Shown here piece by piece: positions 49,565 to 62,900 of a stretch of DNA of 64,000 bases. The translations under genes were made by a program, and so were the position numbers. Positions within the stretch are counted from its first letter, which is position 1. Every line of letters starts with the position of its first letter. Below the pieces are notes generated by a model, which saw nothing but the letters and a program-made list of their open reading frames with translations, was not told the origin of the DNA and did not search any database. This stretch comes from Desarmillaria ectypa (Eukaryota > Basidiomycota > Agaricomycetes > Agaricales > Physalacriaceae), in NCBI GenBank assembly GCA_030407005.1, contig JAUDYN010000010.1, positions 1,922,001 to 1,986,000 of the forward strand, given 5' to 3'.

Positions 49565-52500
49565 GGGAGATCAGAGAACGTCTTCAGGACATTATGGGGT
49601 ATATTTTTAGTGGACCTTAATTTATTATAACGCTCTAAATGACGGACAAAGAATGGCATGTCGCAGGATTATGATAGGGTGGATATCTTTTTGAGGGAGT
49701 GATTGTATTGATCTTGTATAGAATACGGACAAGAGTAATCCCTAGAAAATATTGTTTCTAATAATTGGATAACCCATATTTATACTCCGGGGCGACATAA
49801 CCTTTCATATAATTCTTGGACTTGCTGTTTTTTATCATCGTTGCAGGCAGACTCACGGACATCAACCAACAGAACTATAGTGGGATGTCACTGCCTTAAT
49901 ATTTGATGTCCTCTCTCATACCTTTCCGGAATAATTCCATCGAAGACCTTCAATTCTTTCGGCATATCTCCACGCCGTAGTGTACATGATATCCAGCGAG
50001 GCGTCAGTTGGCAGGACGCCAACTATGCGACCGAACAGCTGCAGGGGCCGATGTTTGGTGTAAAGCATCTTGAGAATGAATAATTTCGAGAACTTCAGTG
50101 AAGTGGTATTAGATACCCAGGAGATGAAATCTGATATGAATATGCTAAAGTCCGGATATGAGAGCGAGGGGCGAAAGGAGATGATCGAAGCAAAGTTGGA
50201 TATATTAGAAAGGATGTATGTCATTAGGAAATGGAATGGATTTCAGAGAGGGTTTGTGAGGAGACCAGAGAGGTCAGGTTTCGAGGCAAATAAAGACAAG
50301 AATCGCGAAACGATTACTTGGAGAAGCAGCCAGTAAGGGTGAAGCTATTATGGGCCATAGGGGAGGGCAAGCGCTAAGCATAACTTTCTAGTTGCTGTCG
50401 GAAAGCGCTTGGCATGGCTGAAGGTTCACGCATTGAAGGTGTGTTGAAGGTAGTATATTGGCTAAAGGTTTTTTAATACAATGTAGAAGAAAATAGAGAC
50501 AAACTGAGACATCTGTAGAGAGATACAACACAACTTTAGTCACACATACACAGGTTTCGACGTCTTTGCTACATGATGGGTGTTAGATAACACCGCGCCA
50601 AATCATCAGGCATGTTTGCCTAGTGAGTTAGAATAGAATGAATTCATGTTTGCTGAGGGGCAAATGAGTGAGGTATACTATGAAATCTAGCTACTTAAAT
50701 ACTATTCTGTATCTTCTAGTACTTTATTTCTCTCAATAATCCTCTGTTCATCCTTTACTCAGCAGAACTTGGGCTAACTGACCATCACCCCAGATCACAC
50801 AGCCACAGAGTCAACGATATTCCACAATAGGGTGGGTCGTTGTTACTATCCTGTTTAGCATGATCCTCGGGGAAGGTGCTGGCACCACATGTCATCCCGT
50901 CCTGACTGCCTCTATGACACGTGGCATCTGCCTATCTGTAGTTTCTGTGTTCTTGCTCTTTGTCATGTCCTAGCTTTGCTGATTGGATGTCTTAGATTGA
51001 AGAGCCATCCCCATTGATATAGTGCTCATATTTTTATACCCCTGTGATGGCCAAGATGCATTCATGTGCCAAGCAATTGTGCCTCCTTGCTGAATGGTAC
51101 TAAGTATCTCTGACTCTCATTTTTCTTTTATATTTTGTTTTGACTCAGGCCCATTCTATGCGGTCATTAGAAGTGCTGGGAATAGTCTTGTAAATGTTCA
51201 TCCAGTCATGTTTGTTCCTCCAATTGATGAGGATATCAAGAAGGCTCTGTGCTTTTTATTCTTAAGAATGTCATGTTACTTGATGCCAGAGGGCGACAAT
51301 GTGGTTCACAGACCTGAATATAATAAATACATGTCACTTTTATCTTCATTCTCAGACTGTTATTTTCTACATTATTCTGACGACCATATGAGAATATGTC
51401 TGAAATCTTGGGCAGAAGTTATTCAGCCACAAAAATTCATCATCCATTCTCCCTTGTTGGTCCGACTTCATCAAAATTGGTGCTACCTTGTACACATATT
51501 CATACGCAATATTTTTCATATGTGACAATGAGTAGACTAAGCATGTGCAGCAGTTTGCCTCGGCGATTAGTGTCGTTGCGGCTTTGTCATATGTGACAGT
51601 ACGTAATTTCGGACATACTTCCTCGGAAATATCACTGATATATCTATTGACAGCCCGATCCCACGGCTTTAACGCCACATCTTATTTATACGTATTTACT
51701 TTACGTTCTTGACATTCCGTACCCACCGTTACTTGATTCCGAACTCCCACTATCTCTATGTTGTAAGACAGAATATACATACTTTTCGAGTCCACCACGC
51801 TTCCTTTCCGAATGACCAGCACATAGACTGCAACACTATTCCTCGTTCTCCGGTATTGACACTCCTTCAAGTGGCTGAAGGATATCTTATAATATCATGT
51901 AGTTGAGGAACGGTGCCGCAATAGCAATTTTTGCATGGACCCTGTGACGGACGTACGGAGCTATGAGTACCTTTGATTATCTCATTTTCTCATCTTACAA
52001 GATGGAACTGAGTAACGAGATTGCCTTGTATATACCGCCGGTCTCTACTTTTGATAGCAATAAAACTGGCTTGCGTGCCTGCGGCTAAAGAAGGCTCGTA
52101 ATTCAGTCACCGGGAAATCCTTCTTCCTCGACAGTGATAATGGAAGACCCCAAATTGGCTTCATGAAAGGGGTCTCTTACAATGGTTGTATCCGGCTGCC
52201 ACCGTGTGCGAGAAGGTTTTATCAGTTGCTCTCCACGTATGGGTAGCGATCGCACGGTCTCTTAGCTGGAAAGTATCCCATATTGTCTTGGCGTCAAGAT
52301 ACACGTTGCGTTCCAAAACAAGCGGCCTCGCATATATATATCCTATTCCTATAAAACACTAACCGCTGACCATGGCGAAATCAAAATGAGGTAATTATTA
52401 GCCGTGGAGAACGGTTCCATTCGATTGGACGAGTTCCATCTTACCTAGGTCTTTTCTCCGCCCAGGACTTGGCCCATCCCATGCTGCATCACATGCACTA

Positions 52501-53485
52501 CTTAGCTTGAAGCTTCTCCGGCTCCCCAACTATCTACTGCTAGCTTCGACCTCATATTCTACTGAATGGTACTACCTATGTCTGCTCTTCGAGAGCACTA
52601 CAATTCTTTATCACATGGTCCTTCATATACCATTACTAGGAAACATATAAAACGACAGTGAGCTGCATTTTCTCTTTTTTAATGCGCAGTCTCTCATATC
52701 AGATAAGATGCGGGTATTCTCGGCATAATTTGGGGATGAAGAAGTCCAGACCCTGAGAACGTTACTTCTATATCCTTCCCGATATGTTCCGATAACAGAG
52801 GCTCGAGTACTCTCAAAGGACTGGCGGCAATTCTCCCAGTTGTCTTCCATTCCTAAAACTCGTTACTTGGAGAATATACTACTGGCCTCATGCTTCGAAT
52901 GAGCCTACCCCCTCCCGATATCCTACAGGCTTTACGGCTTCTTTCTATGTATCAGTAGACCTTCCCTCGGTCACTACCTCGAAGTTCTAAAATTTAATAC
53001 CAAGCGTAGAATGACGAAGCCAAGTCTAAATTTTAGTTCTATTCCAGCAGTCACCGACAAATGGTCTTGTGAAGGACAAAAAATTACACGTTCTCTCCGC
53101 ACCTCGCACGCTGATGAGTAGATTGGAGCGGGTCCAAATTCGTAAGGTACAATTATCCTATTATGATAAGGAGCAAAGTCCGCTGACCCCAGATCAGCGA
53201 TCACGCGCATAAGCAGTTATACTTAGGATGCACCCCACACTCCAAAGTGGCAGAGCACAGAAACAATCCCGTTGTGTCGGATTTCCAAGGCCCATTTTAG
53301 GTTCTACTGGGCGTTGACTAGGACATCCAGCTGACTACATTTTTGGCCTCGGCAAGTGTCTACGGTCCGGGATATTTTTGGGGGAAGCGGTCCGGGATTG
53401 TGGTGTATTCCCAGTGCCCACTCACGCTGTGGATCTCATCCCCAAAACCATCAGTTTCAATGTTTCATGAGGAACGACCTGTGAG
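49565..53485. other. Unassigned stretch
   Basis: No gene supported. Minus-strand frame 49916-50224 and plus-strand frame 50070-50336 overlap, and neither has a known motif. 51094-51525 (plus) and 52623-53210 (minus, two frames) are also unassigned. A TGTTAGATAACACC stretch near 50580 might be an LTR edge, but no partner end was found. Confidence 0.3.
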
Positions 53486-53493
53486 TATATAAA
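53486..53493 (+). promoter_or_regulatory. TATA box of the myo-inositol oxygenase gene
   Basis: TATATAAA, 50 nt upstream of the ATG at 53536. Confidence 0.55.
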
Positions 53494-53535
53494 GAGCTCC
53501 GAAACGATCGCGCTCGAACTATTCAATTTTCTGCC

Positions 53536-54857
53536 ATGTCGACCGCGTTCAATGATTTCGACGCTATCTCGGATGCCGTGGATAGAGGTGGCTGCTGATC
53601 AATTTATTGAACGGATAGTGCTGACTAGGGGTGCTTTCAGTGAACATCCTGAAGGCGTCCACTATCGTGTGGGACAGTCAATCTGAGTTCGATAAAGGTG
53701 TCGACAAGACTCGTTTCCGACAGTACAGCGACGCATGCGATCGGGTTAGAGGATTCTATCAGGAGCAGCACGGTATGTCTACCAAAATATTTTTAATGCA
53801 ATCCGTCTTCTTCACACAACCTTTAGAGAAACAGACCGTGCAGTATAACCTAGAAGCGCGCACGAATTTGAAGAACACCATACGCGCGAGAATGGGTACG
53901 GGCACCTTGGGATAACCTTCTGAGTTATCAATGAAATAGCGGTCTAGGTGTATGGGAGGCTCTCGAGCTACTTGATACTCTCGTAGACGAGTCAGACCCC
54001 GACGTACTTGTGTCCGCGTCTTCTTGTCTCAACTCTCTAACCCTTCCACAGATCGATCTCTCCCAAATCGACCACCTCCTTCAAACAGCCGAGTCCATAC
54101 GTCGTGATGGGAAACCGGAGTGGATGCAAGTTACAGGGCTCGTACATGATCTGGGGAAACTGCTCTTCCTGTTCGGCTCAGAGTGAGTGGCCTTCCTATT
54201 GTCCGGTGCGCGTGCCCACCTTGATACGTATCATCACATCAGGGGTCAGTGGGATGTTGTCGGTGTGCGTTGCCAAAATTCCATGTGCGCTGATACTGAT
54301 GTTCGTCATGTACAGGATACGTTTGTGGTGGGGTGCCGTTTCTCAGACAAGGTCATTTACCCAGAGACCTTTAAGGCTAACCCAGATACTTCCCACCCTG
54401 TGTATTCCACCGAATATGGGATGTACGAACCGCATTGTGGACTGGACAATGTGATGCTTTCATGGGGACACGATGAGGTTTGTCTCGTGCTAATGTTCGC
54501 GCTCAACTTCGCGTAGTAACTTCGGTGTCGTAGTACCTGTACAACGTTTTCAAGGACCAGTCGACCCTGCCCAAGGAAGGCCTTGCTATGATCAGGTACC
54601 ATAGCTTTTACCCGTATGTTGCATTTGCTCTTGTTCCCGGAGCCTTTATAGTACTGACAAATCTCATCAGATGGCATCGCGAGGGAGCTTACTCCCATCT
54701 TACCAACGAAGAAGATGCGAAGTGCCTCGTCGCTGTTCGGGCATTCAATCCGTACGATCTATACAGCAAATGTGATATTCCAGTGGACGTCGAGGCTGTC
54801 AAGCCTTATTATCAAGGCTTGATTTCCAAGTTCTTCCCGCCCATTCTCAATTGGTAA
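53536..54857 (+). CDS. MIOX: Myo-inositol oxygenase (EC 1.13.99.1)
   Basis: Non-haem di-iron enzyme that cleaves myo-inositol with O2 to D-glucuronate, in the cytosol, as the first step of inositol catabolism. Exons: 53536-53587, 53641-53772, 53827-53895, 53948-54003, 54052-54182, 54243-54264, 54316-54477, 54534-54613, 54671-54857. They join to 296 codons plus TAA, the family's usual size. Iron-ligand blocks are all present in order: [11 protein letters not shown] (first His), [10 protein letters not shown] (His-Asp), MLSWGHDE (His), YHSFYPWHREGAY (His across a splice) and FNPYDLYSK (Asp). Other family blocks are [28 protein letters not shown] and [13 protein letters not shown]. The gene looks intact. 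No inositol transporter or uronate gene was recognised nearby. Confidence 0.93.
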
Positions 54858-54914
54858 ATGAAATACTATCTATCGGCTGATCTTTTTATGCATCGCGCAA
54901 CCGAGACCAAGTAA

Positions 54915-55460
54915 ATGGATAATTTACGCGTTAGGTTGTCTTGTATCATAGTATGCAGTAGCATACGGCTAGTTGTACACACATTTTGTTTCCGAAAAAC
55001 ACACAACTGGTGGGACTGGGGACAAAGCTTTCATGACGAGCACATAAGCTCGACAAACCATACAGATACGAGGGGAGCGGTATTCCATGCTGCCGCCTCA
55101 GAGAGTGCAGCGTGAAATAACGCAAATTCGGGGGAAAGATGCATACGAGATTCTGTGCGTATATAATCACCTTCTACGGACGACTTGGATTTGTCAACTC
55201 GACGCCTTCACGGCCTGTCAGGACGCCATCAACATAGGGCAGGGAAGATGGATTTCACGGTATTGTGCAGAAAAGAACGGAAAGAGACAGTGCCGTGTAC
55301 ATCGAAGGGTCCAATATTGCGAACAAGTTCACTGTTCAATCAGTGCTACGGTGGGTGGAAGAAGGGCGAAGCCTGCCGCCCACGTGATGCCTGTGACTGG
55401 ATCGGGCCGGACAATTCCTCTGACGTTGTTTTCTTCAACTCCATCGTCTTATTCTGAGCT
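54915..55460 (+). other. Possible Cys-rich small ORFs downstream of MIOX
   Basis: Overlapping plus-strand frames (55087-55500 and 55185-55457) contain Cys-spaced blocks (CQLDAFTACQDAINIG in one, TVPCTSKGPI, NQCYGGWKKGEACRPRDACDW in the other), as if a frame change or unrecognised intron separates them. They might be remains of a small secreted protein gene. I could not find a consistent splice model or signal peptide. Confidence 0.25.
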
Positions 55461-56552
55461 TTCATGTTACACGCAACTCAAGCATTCACACATTTTTTAA
55501 ACGCCAGAAAATTCTCGTAAATTTTCTCTTTAAGCATAATCAACAATGGCAAGAAGCCACGAACCGTGGCTTTTTCTGTCTGATTTGTCTTTCTTCTCGC
55601 CTCATTGTGATGCTGGTGAGCGAATCCAGCGGTTATGATAAATATAAGTTTTACCTCCCCCATAGGAGGATTCAGATAGCACAACTATGGTAGGCGACGG
55701 GATACGGTTTTGATCTGGTAGGCTGGTCAGTCAAACAATTTTTCAAGTCGTAAAATCCTACCGCTCCCTCCGTCATTTTCCCTCGGTTGTAAGATCACTG
55801 CCAGTGATGATTTCTGGGATCCTAGGGTAGCAAGCTCAACAATGGACATCAGCCTATGAGAGGAGTTCGTCAGGGCTCACTTTCTACGTTAATGCCTACA
55901 CACGAAAATGCTGTACTTCAAATGATTCGATTAATATGTTCTGTGCCAAGCCCTGTAGTCATCGTTGAACTGATGTGTATCCCTGGAATTCCGTACGCCT
56001 TATATTCCTTACGTCGATTACGATACTGGGTGGCTGATCGAAGAATGTCGAAGTGATATGGCCACTTCCACGTGATGTCTTCAATGCTACAGCGCGGACG
56101 GGATGACCCAACAAAATTTCCAATATTATCGTAAGTTCGTTCTTAGCATCTGCTTTGCTCTCTCAAGTATACTCGGCTTCGCACATCTGACTTCTTGGCG
56201 GCTGCGAAATATTTTTAGTATCTAAGTGGCGTTCTATTCATCTGGGCGACAAAGCTGACTATTGATCGCCTTGAATAAGTAGGCATAAGTCCATGAAATT
56301 AGACAATTTGCTTTTGAGCACTGTGCCTTTGAGCTTTCGATAATGCGATGCCGAGGTCGCCATACAGATTCGTTTACTCCCACAAAAACGGCATCTTTTC
56401 GCCAAGCTGTAGGAGATCAGCGTGTTACCCAATGCGGAAGAACAACGCGGGAAGAAGGCGGTACCTATGTGGGACACCGAAGCAGGTTTCGCCAAGACCC
56501 TGGGCTACGACAATCAAATTATTTCACCACCGCAATTCTCACGCATGAGGCA
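55461..56552. other. Intergenic stretch between MIOX and SOD
   Basis: No supported gene. Overlapping frames at 56343-56576 and 56348-56548 lie in the SOD promoter region and show no motif. Confidence 0.4.
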
Positions 56553-56559
56553 TATAAAA
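56553..56559 (+). promoter_or_regulatory. TATA box of the Cu/Zn superoxide dismutase gene
   Basis: TATAAAA, 42 nt upstream of the ATG at 56595. Confidence 0.55.
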
Positions 56560-56594
56560 AAGCCTCACTGATGTAACCCACCAAGTATTCCGCG

Positions 56595-57335
56595 ATGTTC
56601 AAGTTATTAGTTCTCGTATTCACAACTATACCTGTCTTGTCAAGCAGCCCGCTCCGGTCTCACAACTCTAAGGTATGCAATTTAACGAATTCTTTTCTTT
56701 CACCGATGATATGCAAAGGCCACCGCCGTTCTACGCGGGTCGATAGTGAACGGCAACGTCATGTTCCGGCAAGACCAACTCGATGGGCCCGTTCAAGTGA
56801 CTGGGCGTATTCAGGGTCTCGACCCGTCCGTGTTGCGTGGTTTTCATGTCCAGTATGCTTTCATACTGGCCTTTGTCCTCGTGCCTTCTCACCATCGAAC
56901 AGCGAATCAGGCAATCTCACAGATGGGTGCACCTTTGCAGGAGCACATTACAATCCGTTTAATACTACCCATGGGGCCCCGACTGGCAGCTTGAACTCCA
57001 GACACGTAGGCGATCTCGGGAACATCCAATCCGATGATAAAGGTGTTGCCATGCTGGACTTCAATGATAAGATTATCAAGCTGGATGGGCCACTCAGCAT
57101 TATTGGGTGATATTCATATCTATTTCGTGAAGGTGTGATTTAACTGGGTTATTTAGGCGCTCGGTGGTCATCCATACGGGAATGGACGATCTCGGGAGGG
57201 GCGGGTCGGCTCTTTCGCTTGCAACAGGGAACTCAGGAGACAGAGCTGCATGCGGGGTCATTGGTATGGAATATATTCTATTATGAATTCAAATCCCATA
57301 CTGGCAATTGATGATTGATTCCAGAATTGGCCTGA
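56595..57335 (+). CDS. Secreted Cu/Zn superoxide dismutase (EC 1.15.1.1)
   Basis: Converts superoxide to O2 and H2O2. Exons 56595-56672, 56719-56852, 56903-57106, 57157-57263 and 57325-57335 join to 177 codons plus TGA. The first 20 or so residues ([19 protein letters not shown]) look like a signal peptide, which separates this from the cytosolic SOD1 type. Family blocks: [26 protein letters not shown], then FHVH, where the second His is made by the splice (CA joined to C). [40 protein letters not shown] and ACGVIE follow. The copper ligands (FHVH, the His of GAHYN and that of VIHTG), the zinc Asp (GDLG) and both disulfide cysteines are present. The usual HGFHVH reads RGFHVH. Likely role: extracellular or wall-associated detoxification. 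Confidence 0.9.
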
Positions 57336-57579
57336 CATCCAGCACCGAACGGATTTGGTTTCTTGTAGTATGACTATCTCTCTGCGTTGTAAATTTGTAC
57401 GATATTGAAAGGAAGAAGGTATCAGTCTTGCAACCATTGAAGGACTGAAAAACGTCTATAAAGACAAGGACCGACGTAGGAATTATCAAGCGATGTCGAT
57501 TCTATCCCGGCGATCGACGTTCTGACTCCCTATTAAACAATCCACACTCTTTTACGTGTTTACTGTACAATTAAAATAC

Positions 57580-58135
57580 ATCGTCGCCACGCCATAGATG
57601 GAATAATCAAAGTCTTTGTCCGTAGGGGTGAAATCACTGATTACGAAGTGTGCATCTAGGAAATCATCGATAGCTGCAAATTCATTGATGTTACGTGTTG
57701 CTTAGAACGATCTTCTCCGTCATTTACCTGCCCTAGATGAAGACTACATTGTTCAAATGAACGAGCCAAAGATTTGTACTGGAAAATTGATTCCATCCGA
57801 ATTGTGGCCGGACTCCGGACATTAGCCCTCAGATCCATTGCATCAAGGACATCTCTCGTATAGCTTGCTTTATCATCACTGCATTCACTGAAATTGAACA
57901 AGGACTACTTCAAATGATGACAATAATGGAGAAATCATATCGGTGACACTGCTTCAGTCTCCGTCGGTGTCTGATCTAGAGGAGATCGTAACATTCGAAA
58001 ACTTGTTCCTGTTTATGAGCAGAATGTTATGTATCAGGGAGAGTGGCTAGCGTCCCGCCGCAAGCTATCTGCATATGACATTCATGAAGGGGTGACAGTT
58101 CATCAAGTTATTTATTCCCCTTGTCCTTGTAACTA
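57580..58135 (+). pseudogene. Decayed paralogue of the ubiquitin-like domain gene
   Basis: Blocks match the intact gene at 48947-49564 in order. IIKVFVRRGEITDYE corresponds to NTRVFVSRSEISQYE. QMNEPKICTGKLIPSELW corresponds to QTNELGICAG and the DIPPNLW block. ISVTLLQSPSVSDLEEIV corresponds to the start of the Ubl, and KLSAYDIHEGVTVHQVI to its end. Stops and frame changes separate them, so it is a pseudogene about 9 kb downstream of its paralogue and in the same orientation. Confidence 0.7.
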
Positions 58136-59105
58136 GAGGTGGGCTATGAGATCTGGTAGGGGCGGGTCAGACGCATATGGACGTCAGGGCTTGTTCAGGG
58201 CAGGATTTTTCTGAGATTCGTGGTTCATATTATGATCTTTACTTTTACCTATCGATGTCGTTTGTACTGTTCGGCCTCTTGACCCTACGAGTCAGATCCT
58301 GAATAAACTCTAAATGTATGTATTCAAGTTCGCTCTCCTCCACATGGTTTGCCGGGAATGTAACCCATCTTTCACTTCTGACAGTCGATGACATTGATCT
58401 TCTGCACTAACATCGGGACCAAGCACCCCATTGTCGCAAAGTGAATGGGAGAGGACCAGCCATCATAAATTAGTCAGACACAGCAATACCGTGCAATCCA
58501 AGTACAGTATGAAACGATAGTCATTTTCAGATTTAACATGTGTGGACATCCATATCTGAATGGGTCAAATGCCTCCACAGTCCGGGCACGTACAATATTG
58601 CGAGCAGCCTTGCGAGCGTGCATTTGCGTATGTGAGTGTGACAGAGATGTGTTCGAGATTTCTTGTCTGAAAAATACGTCCTGGAACTTGTCAGTGCTAC
58701 CAAAGGTAGAGAAATATAATACCTTTCGGAACAGACCAGAAAGTCAAAGGTTCTTTTGAAGTAATACTATCTCAATGTTCAAACTCAAAAGCCAAAACTC
58801 CATATTCAAAAATCAAGCTCTTGAGCGATTTTTCGACCTAAGATATCTGTTAAATCAATAATTTATATAGCAAAGGCTGAATGGAGAACTTGATCCCAAG
58901 GAAAGTGGCGTATGGCATGGACAGACTCGGAGAAGGGAATTGAAGACAAATTGAAGAAGGTAAGGCAAATCTTGGCAGCTAACTGCAGACGGCCAAGTTA
59001 AATACAAAATAAACCATAAGAATATCAAACATACCTATATATAACAATTACAAGCTTATAGCATAGAAATATTATAGACGACCAAGGTTAAGGCGGTTCA
59101 ACCCA
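58136..59105. other. Unassigned AT-rich stretch
   Basis: No gene supported. A 73-codon plus-strand frame (58538-58759) has no recognised motif. Confidence 0.35.
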
Positions 59106-59700
59106 AATGTGACACATCATCACAGCTTCACACTTGCGAGCCAATTGCGAGCCGCTTCTGCTGGCTTGCGTTTAATTTCCAACCGCATGCGTTATTTACA
59201 AAAACGCACGCGTGCATCGTCTTAATGCTTGCATTCGCTTTTGGGACGCATGGGTGGCTTCTTTATAAGATGTGTATGCAAGTTGTGTGGATTTGAGAGG
59301 TGACCAGTTCAAAAAAGGTAAGATTTTACAATCATTTCGACGTGAAATGGTGTTGTGATGGGAAGAGCTTATGAAACCAATACTTATACTTTTATCGCCT
59401 TTGCATTTTATCAAATGCATTTCCTGACACTGGATGAAATGCAATGTATTTTTACCTATGGATACATAGGAAATATGAAAAGTTTTTTTATTCTTTTTTT
59501 TACTGAAAAAAGTAATAGAAATATTTTGAATTCTTCACTACTTTCTGAAACTTTTGAGAAATACAGTGAAATATATATTCATACAGTTTTTTTTTCTACA
59601 TAAAACACAGTTTACTAGTATACTTGAAGCGGAACTAAGTATTAACAAGCCGTGCAAGTGAACGCAAGCTCGCAAGTGTCGCTCGCAAAATTTTTCTAGC
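59106..59700. mobile_element. MITE-like AT-rich element with GCGAGC subterminal repeats
   Basis: Both ends carry clusters of the motif ttgcgagc: direct at 59140-59165 (acacttgcgagcc) and inverted at 59655-59695 (gcaagctcgcaagtgtcgc). The interior is very AT-rich and has no coding motif. This layout fits a non-autonomous DNA transposon, but exact terminal repeats and a target-site duplication were not resolved. Confidence 0.4.
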
Positions 59701-59999
59701 CCAGACAATCCGTGGTCTGAAGCTAGATATTGTAGATCAATGGATGAATATTTTATCATTTGTTGACATTAAATAGGAAACCTGAATGGAACGTGTGCAA
59801 TATCGTATTCCCCTCATTATGAATGGTAACAAATGATGGAATAGTATCATAGGTTCTTCATGCCTACTACGACTATCGGCGCTGAACGAAAATAGAAACA
59901 GTCAGAACAATAGTGTTCCTCGATAATGCGGAAGAGTTCAGCTAATTAACGAGCACATGTACTCAAAATACCAGAAATATGGTGGAAGTCAAGAAATAC

Positions 60000-62900
60000 T
60001 TAATATCCCTCCTGCAGAACTCGAATAACCTTATCATCTGTAAGAAACTCATAATGCCCGCCACTCACGAAGACAACCCTCGCATCAGGTAGACATCTCT
60101 TCACCCCAAGATCCGCCCATTCTTCCTGATCTTCCTTTGCAAACGACCCAAGAGCACCTTCTGGGGCAACAATGACAGTAATAGGAGCCCTCAACTTCCT
60201 TATCCACAGCGTCATAGCTTCAATCGAAGCTCGACCATCCCTGTCTGTAGTCAAATCATAAACAAACTTGGTGACGGCAGTAAGATATGATTTGATGTTA
60301 TGGACCCCGATCATGACGATGTCGTTAGCATCGTTGCCGTTCCAGGCGTCCTGCAGCTGTTTCAAAGAACGCTCTAGCGACTCCCAATTGCTATCCCTCT
60401 TCATCAGCCCGCCAATCGCCTCAATCCCACCATCGACTATTACTTTCAAATTCTCTGGAATACTAGGGTCAGGATTCCCAGCCTTATTCGCAGAGTAAAC
60501 GAAAGACGTGGGGAAATGGTCGAGCATTACAGTTTGCGAGACTGTGTCGCCATTATCTTCGAATAACTTCACCAATACAACGAGGAGGATACTGGTAGAG
60601 GAGTATGAAGCGAAACGATAGGGACCATCAGGTTGTTCGACTTTGATTTTGTGAAAATAGAACGCGGCCATCTCATCGAGGGACCCCAAGGGTGTATCCG
60701 GTGTTATTTGGAGAGTCCAAACTGCTGTTCGAAATTTCTGGGCATATGAGGCATATTCGAAGAAAGAACCTCCTGCACCTAGTTGCATTATCAAAAGAGA
60801 ATTCAGACGCAAAGAAATAGAACCGACCGTGAATCATAATGAGGGGTGACTCTCCACTTCCTTCACGGAGCTTGACGACAGTCTCGCCTTGATTGGGGAT
60901 CGCGCTGACTTCGGGATAGTAAGGCTCAACTTCCTTGTATATGTTGTTCTCTTCATTGGCAGTACTTGCGCCCAAAATGATCCCATGAACAAAGGCGCCG
61001 AGCCCGACGATTGTGGGCAGATCAAAGACAAAATTAGGCGGCAGTGATCTGATGACCCCAACCGGCAAATGGGATTTCCGCAGCACCCCTATGATAGAAT
61101 TTCTTATGGATATTGCCGTCAAGCTGCGGATGATGGTTAATCATCGGATAATCCAGTTGGCACGGGTAAGTACGTACCTGTCTCCACCAAGTGTAAAGAT
61201 ATCCTCGTTATCGGCGACAGTGTTCTGCTGCAATGTGCCTTTGACTATTTCGCGAACGACATTTGTTGTCGTTGTCAATGTGAGAGTTTTTGGTAGTGGT
61301 ATGTCTGGTGATACCGTATCGACAGCTTTGTATATATCTTCAATTTCTTGCTCGTATGCTTTGAGGACGGCTCCCCTTCTTAATGATTGCTTGGCTGTGA
61401 ATTCAAAGGGTTTATCCGGACTCGCGACGAGGATCATCTTTAGATGTAATCAATCAGGCAACTCTTGAGCACCCTTAATGGAGATCTCAACTTCTTTGTA
61501 AATCCTGGAATGCTGAGGCGCATTTTCGTTGATTTGCAAGATTGTGTCCCTATCGCATGCATCATGTCAACAAAGGGGAAAACAAGTCGAATTAAGTACA
61601 ACCAGATGAGGGATCGATATTCCGCTAGGCGCTTCGTGTCATTCGGATCAAAGGCGTATTCGGTGGAGGGCTGTATGAGCACACCCGGTTGGAATTTCCC
61701 TCGTCCGAAAATGACGGCACCCGAGATGCGCTTATCGCCCAGTAAACCTGCCTCTGCAATGAAGAGTAAATTTAGATTTGCATATCAGCAAACGGATAGA
61801 TCTTACCAATGGGTCCTGGGTTCGTCTATTGAATAAAATAAGTAAGAATAGTGGGTGATTTGGCGCTAAGCCTTACCTTCTCCTACATGAAATAAGCTGT
61901 TACATCTCTGGATTCTATATCTCGGGAAAGAATTGGAAACTTACACCAGTACTATGCATAATTTGATCATCTAAACGCCGGATGAGTCAGCAAGTAACGT
62001 ATATATATACCATAGCTATAGTCATCTTACCAGCGCGCCCGTAAGCCTTCCATAATTTTGGATTTGACGGATGCAGCTGGACTAGATCCTTCGTATCGAA
62101 CGCCTGGACACCGTCTATCTCGGAATTCAAAACCACAGGTGCACTGAATTTAGATTTCTATGAAGCCATGAATGAAGTACATTGTAGAGTGTATATCAAA
62201 GACACTGTACCTTGATGAACAAACGGTAGATACCATCCTCCTCAGTTTCAGCGAACGCGACATCAATCCTATCGGAAAGCTATAATTTAGGTAAAGGAAA
62301 ATGCGTTAGTAGAAGATGGACGAAATACGAACTTTCATCCATTCCCAGCCTTCGGGTGGTGCGGATTCTGCCGGAAAAGTTTCAGTTCGAGTTGACAAGG
62401 AGAGAAGAGTCACCCATACTAGGGAAAATGTTTGAGACACCTCCAACCTCCGTACTAAACTGAATTTAATCCACGAGAAAAATTACAACGGGGGAAAAAC
62501 TCACAGGCCAAAAGTCGAGATTAAGTTGACTCCTTGGTGAGACAATATATCGCCGGCTTCTTTTGAAAGAGGCCCTCCGGAGAAGATCTAGGTGCGCATA
62601 CATCAGCTTGAAGGACGATGGGGAAAAAACAGGAGTACTTACTAATCCTTTTGTTGTTTTCAAAGCATGGATAGCAGCGGGATCGTGGGCCCATTGCTAT
62701 AGAACAATTGAGTTGTCGGTTAGTAGACAGACAAGATACGCGTACTTCTAGGAAGGACGGGACAGAGAAAATATAAGTACATCTCGTCTTGATGAAGCTG
62801 GCCAAGAAACGGTCGGCGGTGGGAATTACGGGAGGCTGTTTCGGAGGGAAATGCGCAGTAATTGCACCTGTTGCCACCTTTAGAAGCTCATCAATAAGAG

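Noticed and set aside
50582..50830. Possible solo LTR starting TGTTAGATAACACC
   Set aside because: No matching 3' end, partner copy or target-site duplication was found in the window.
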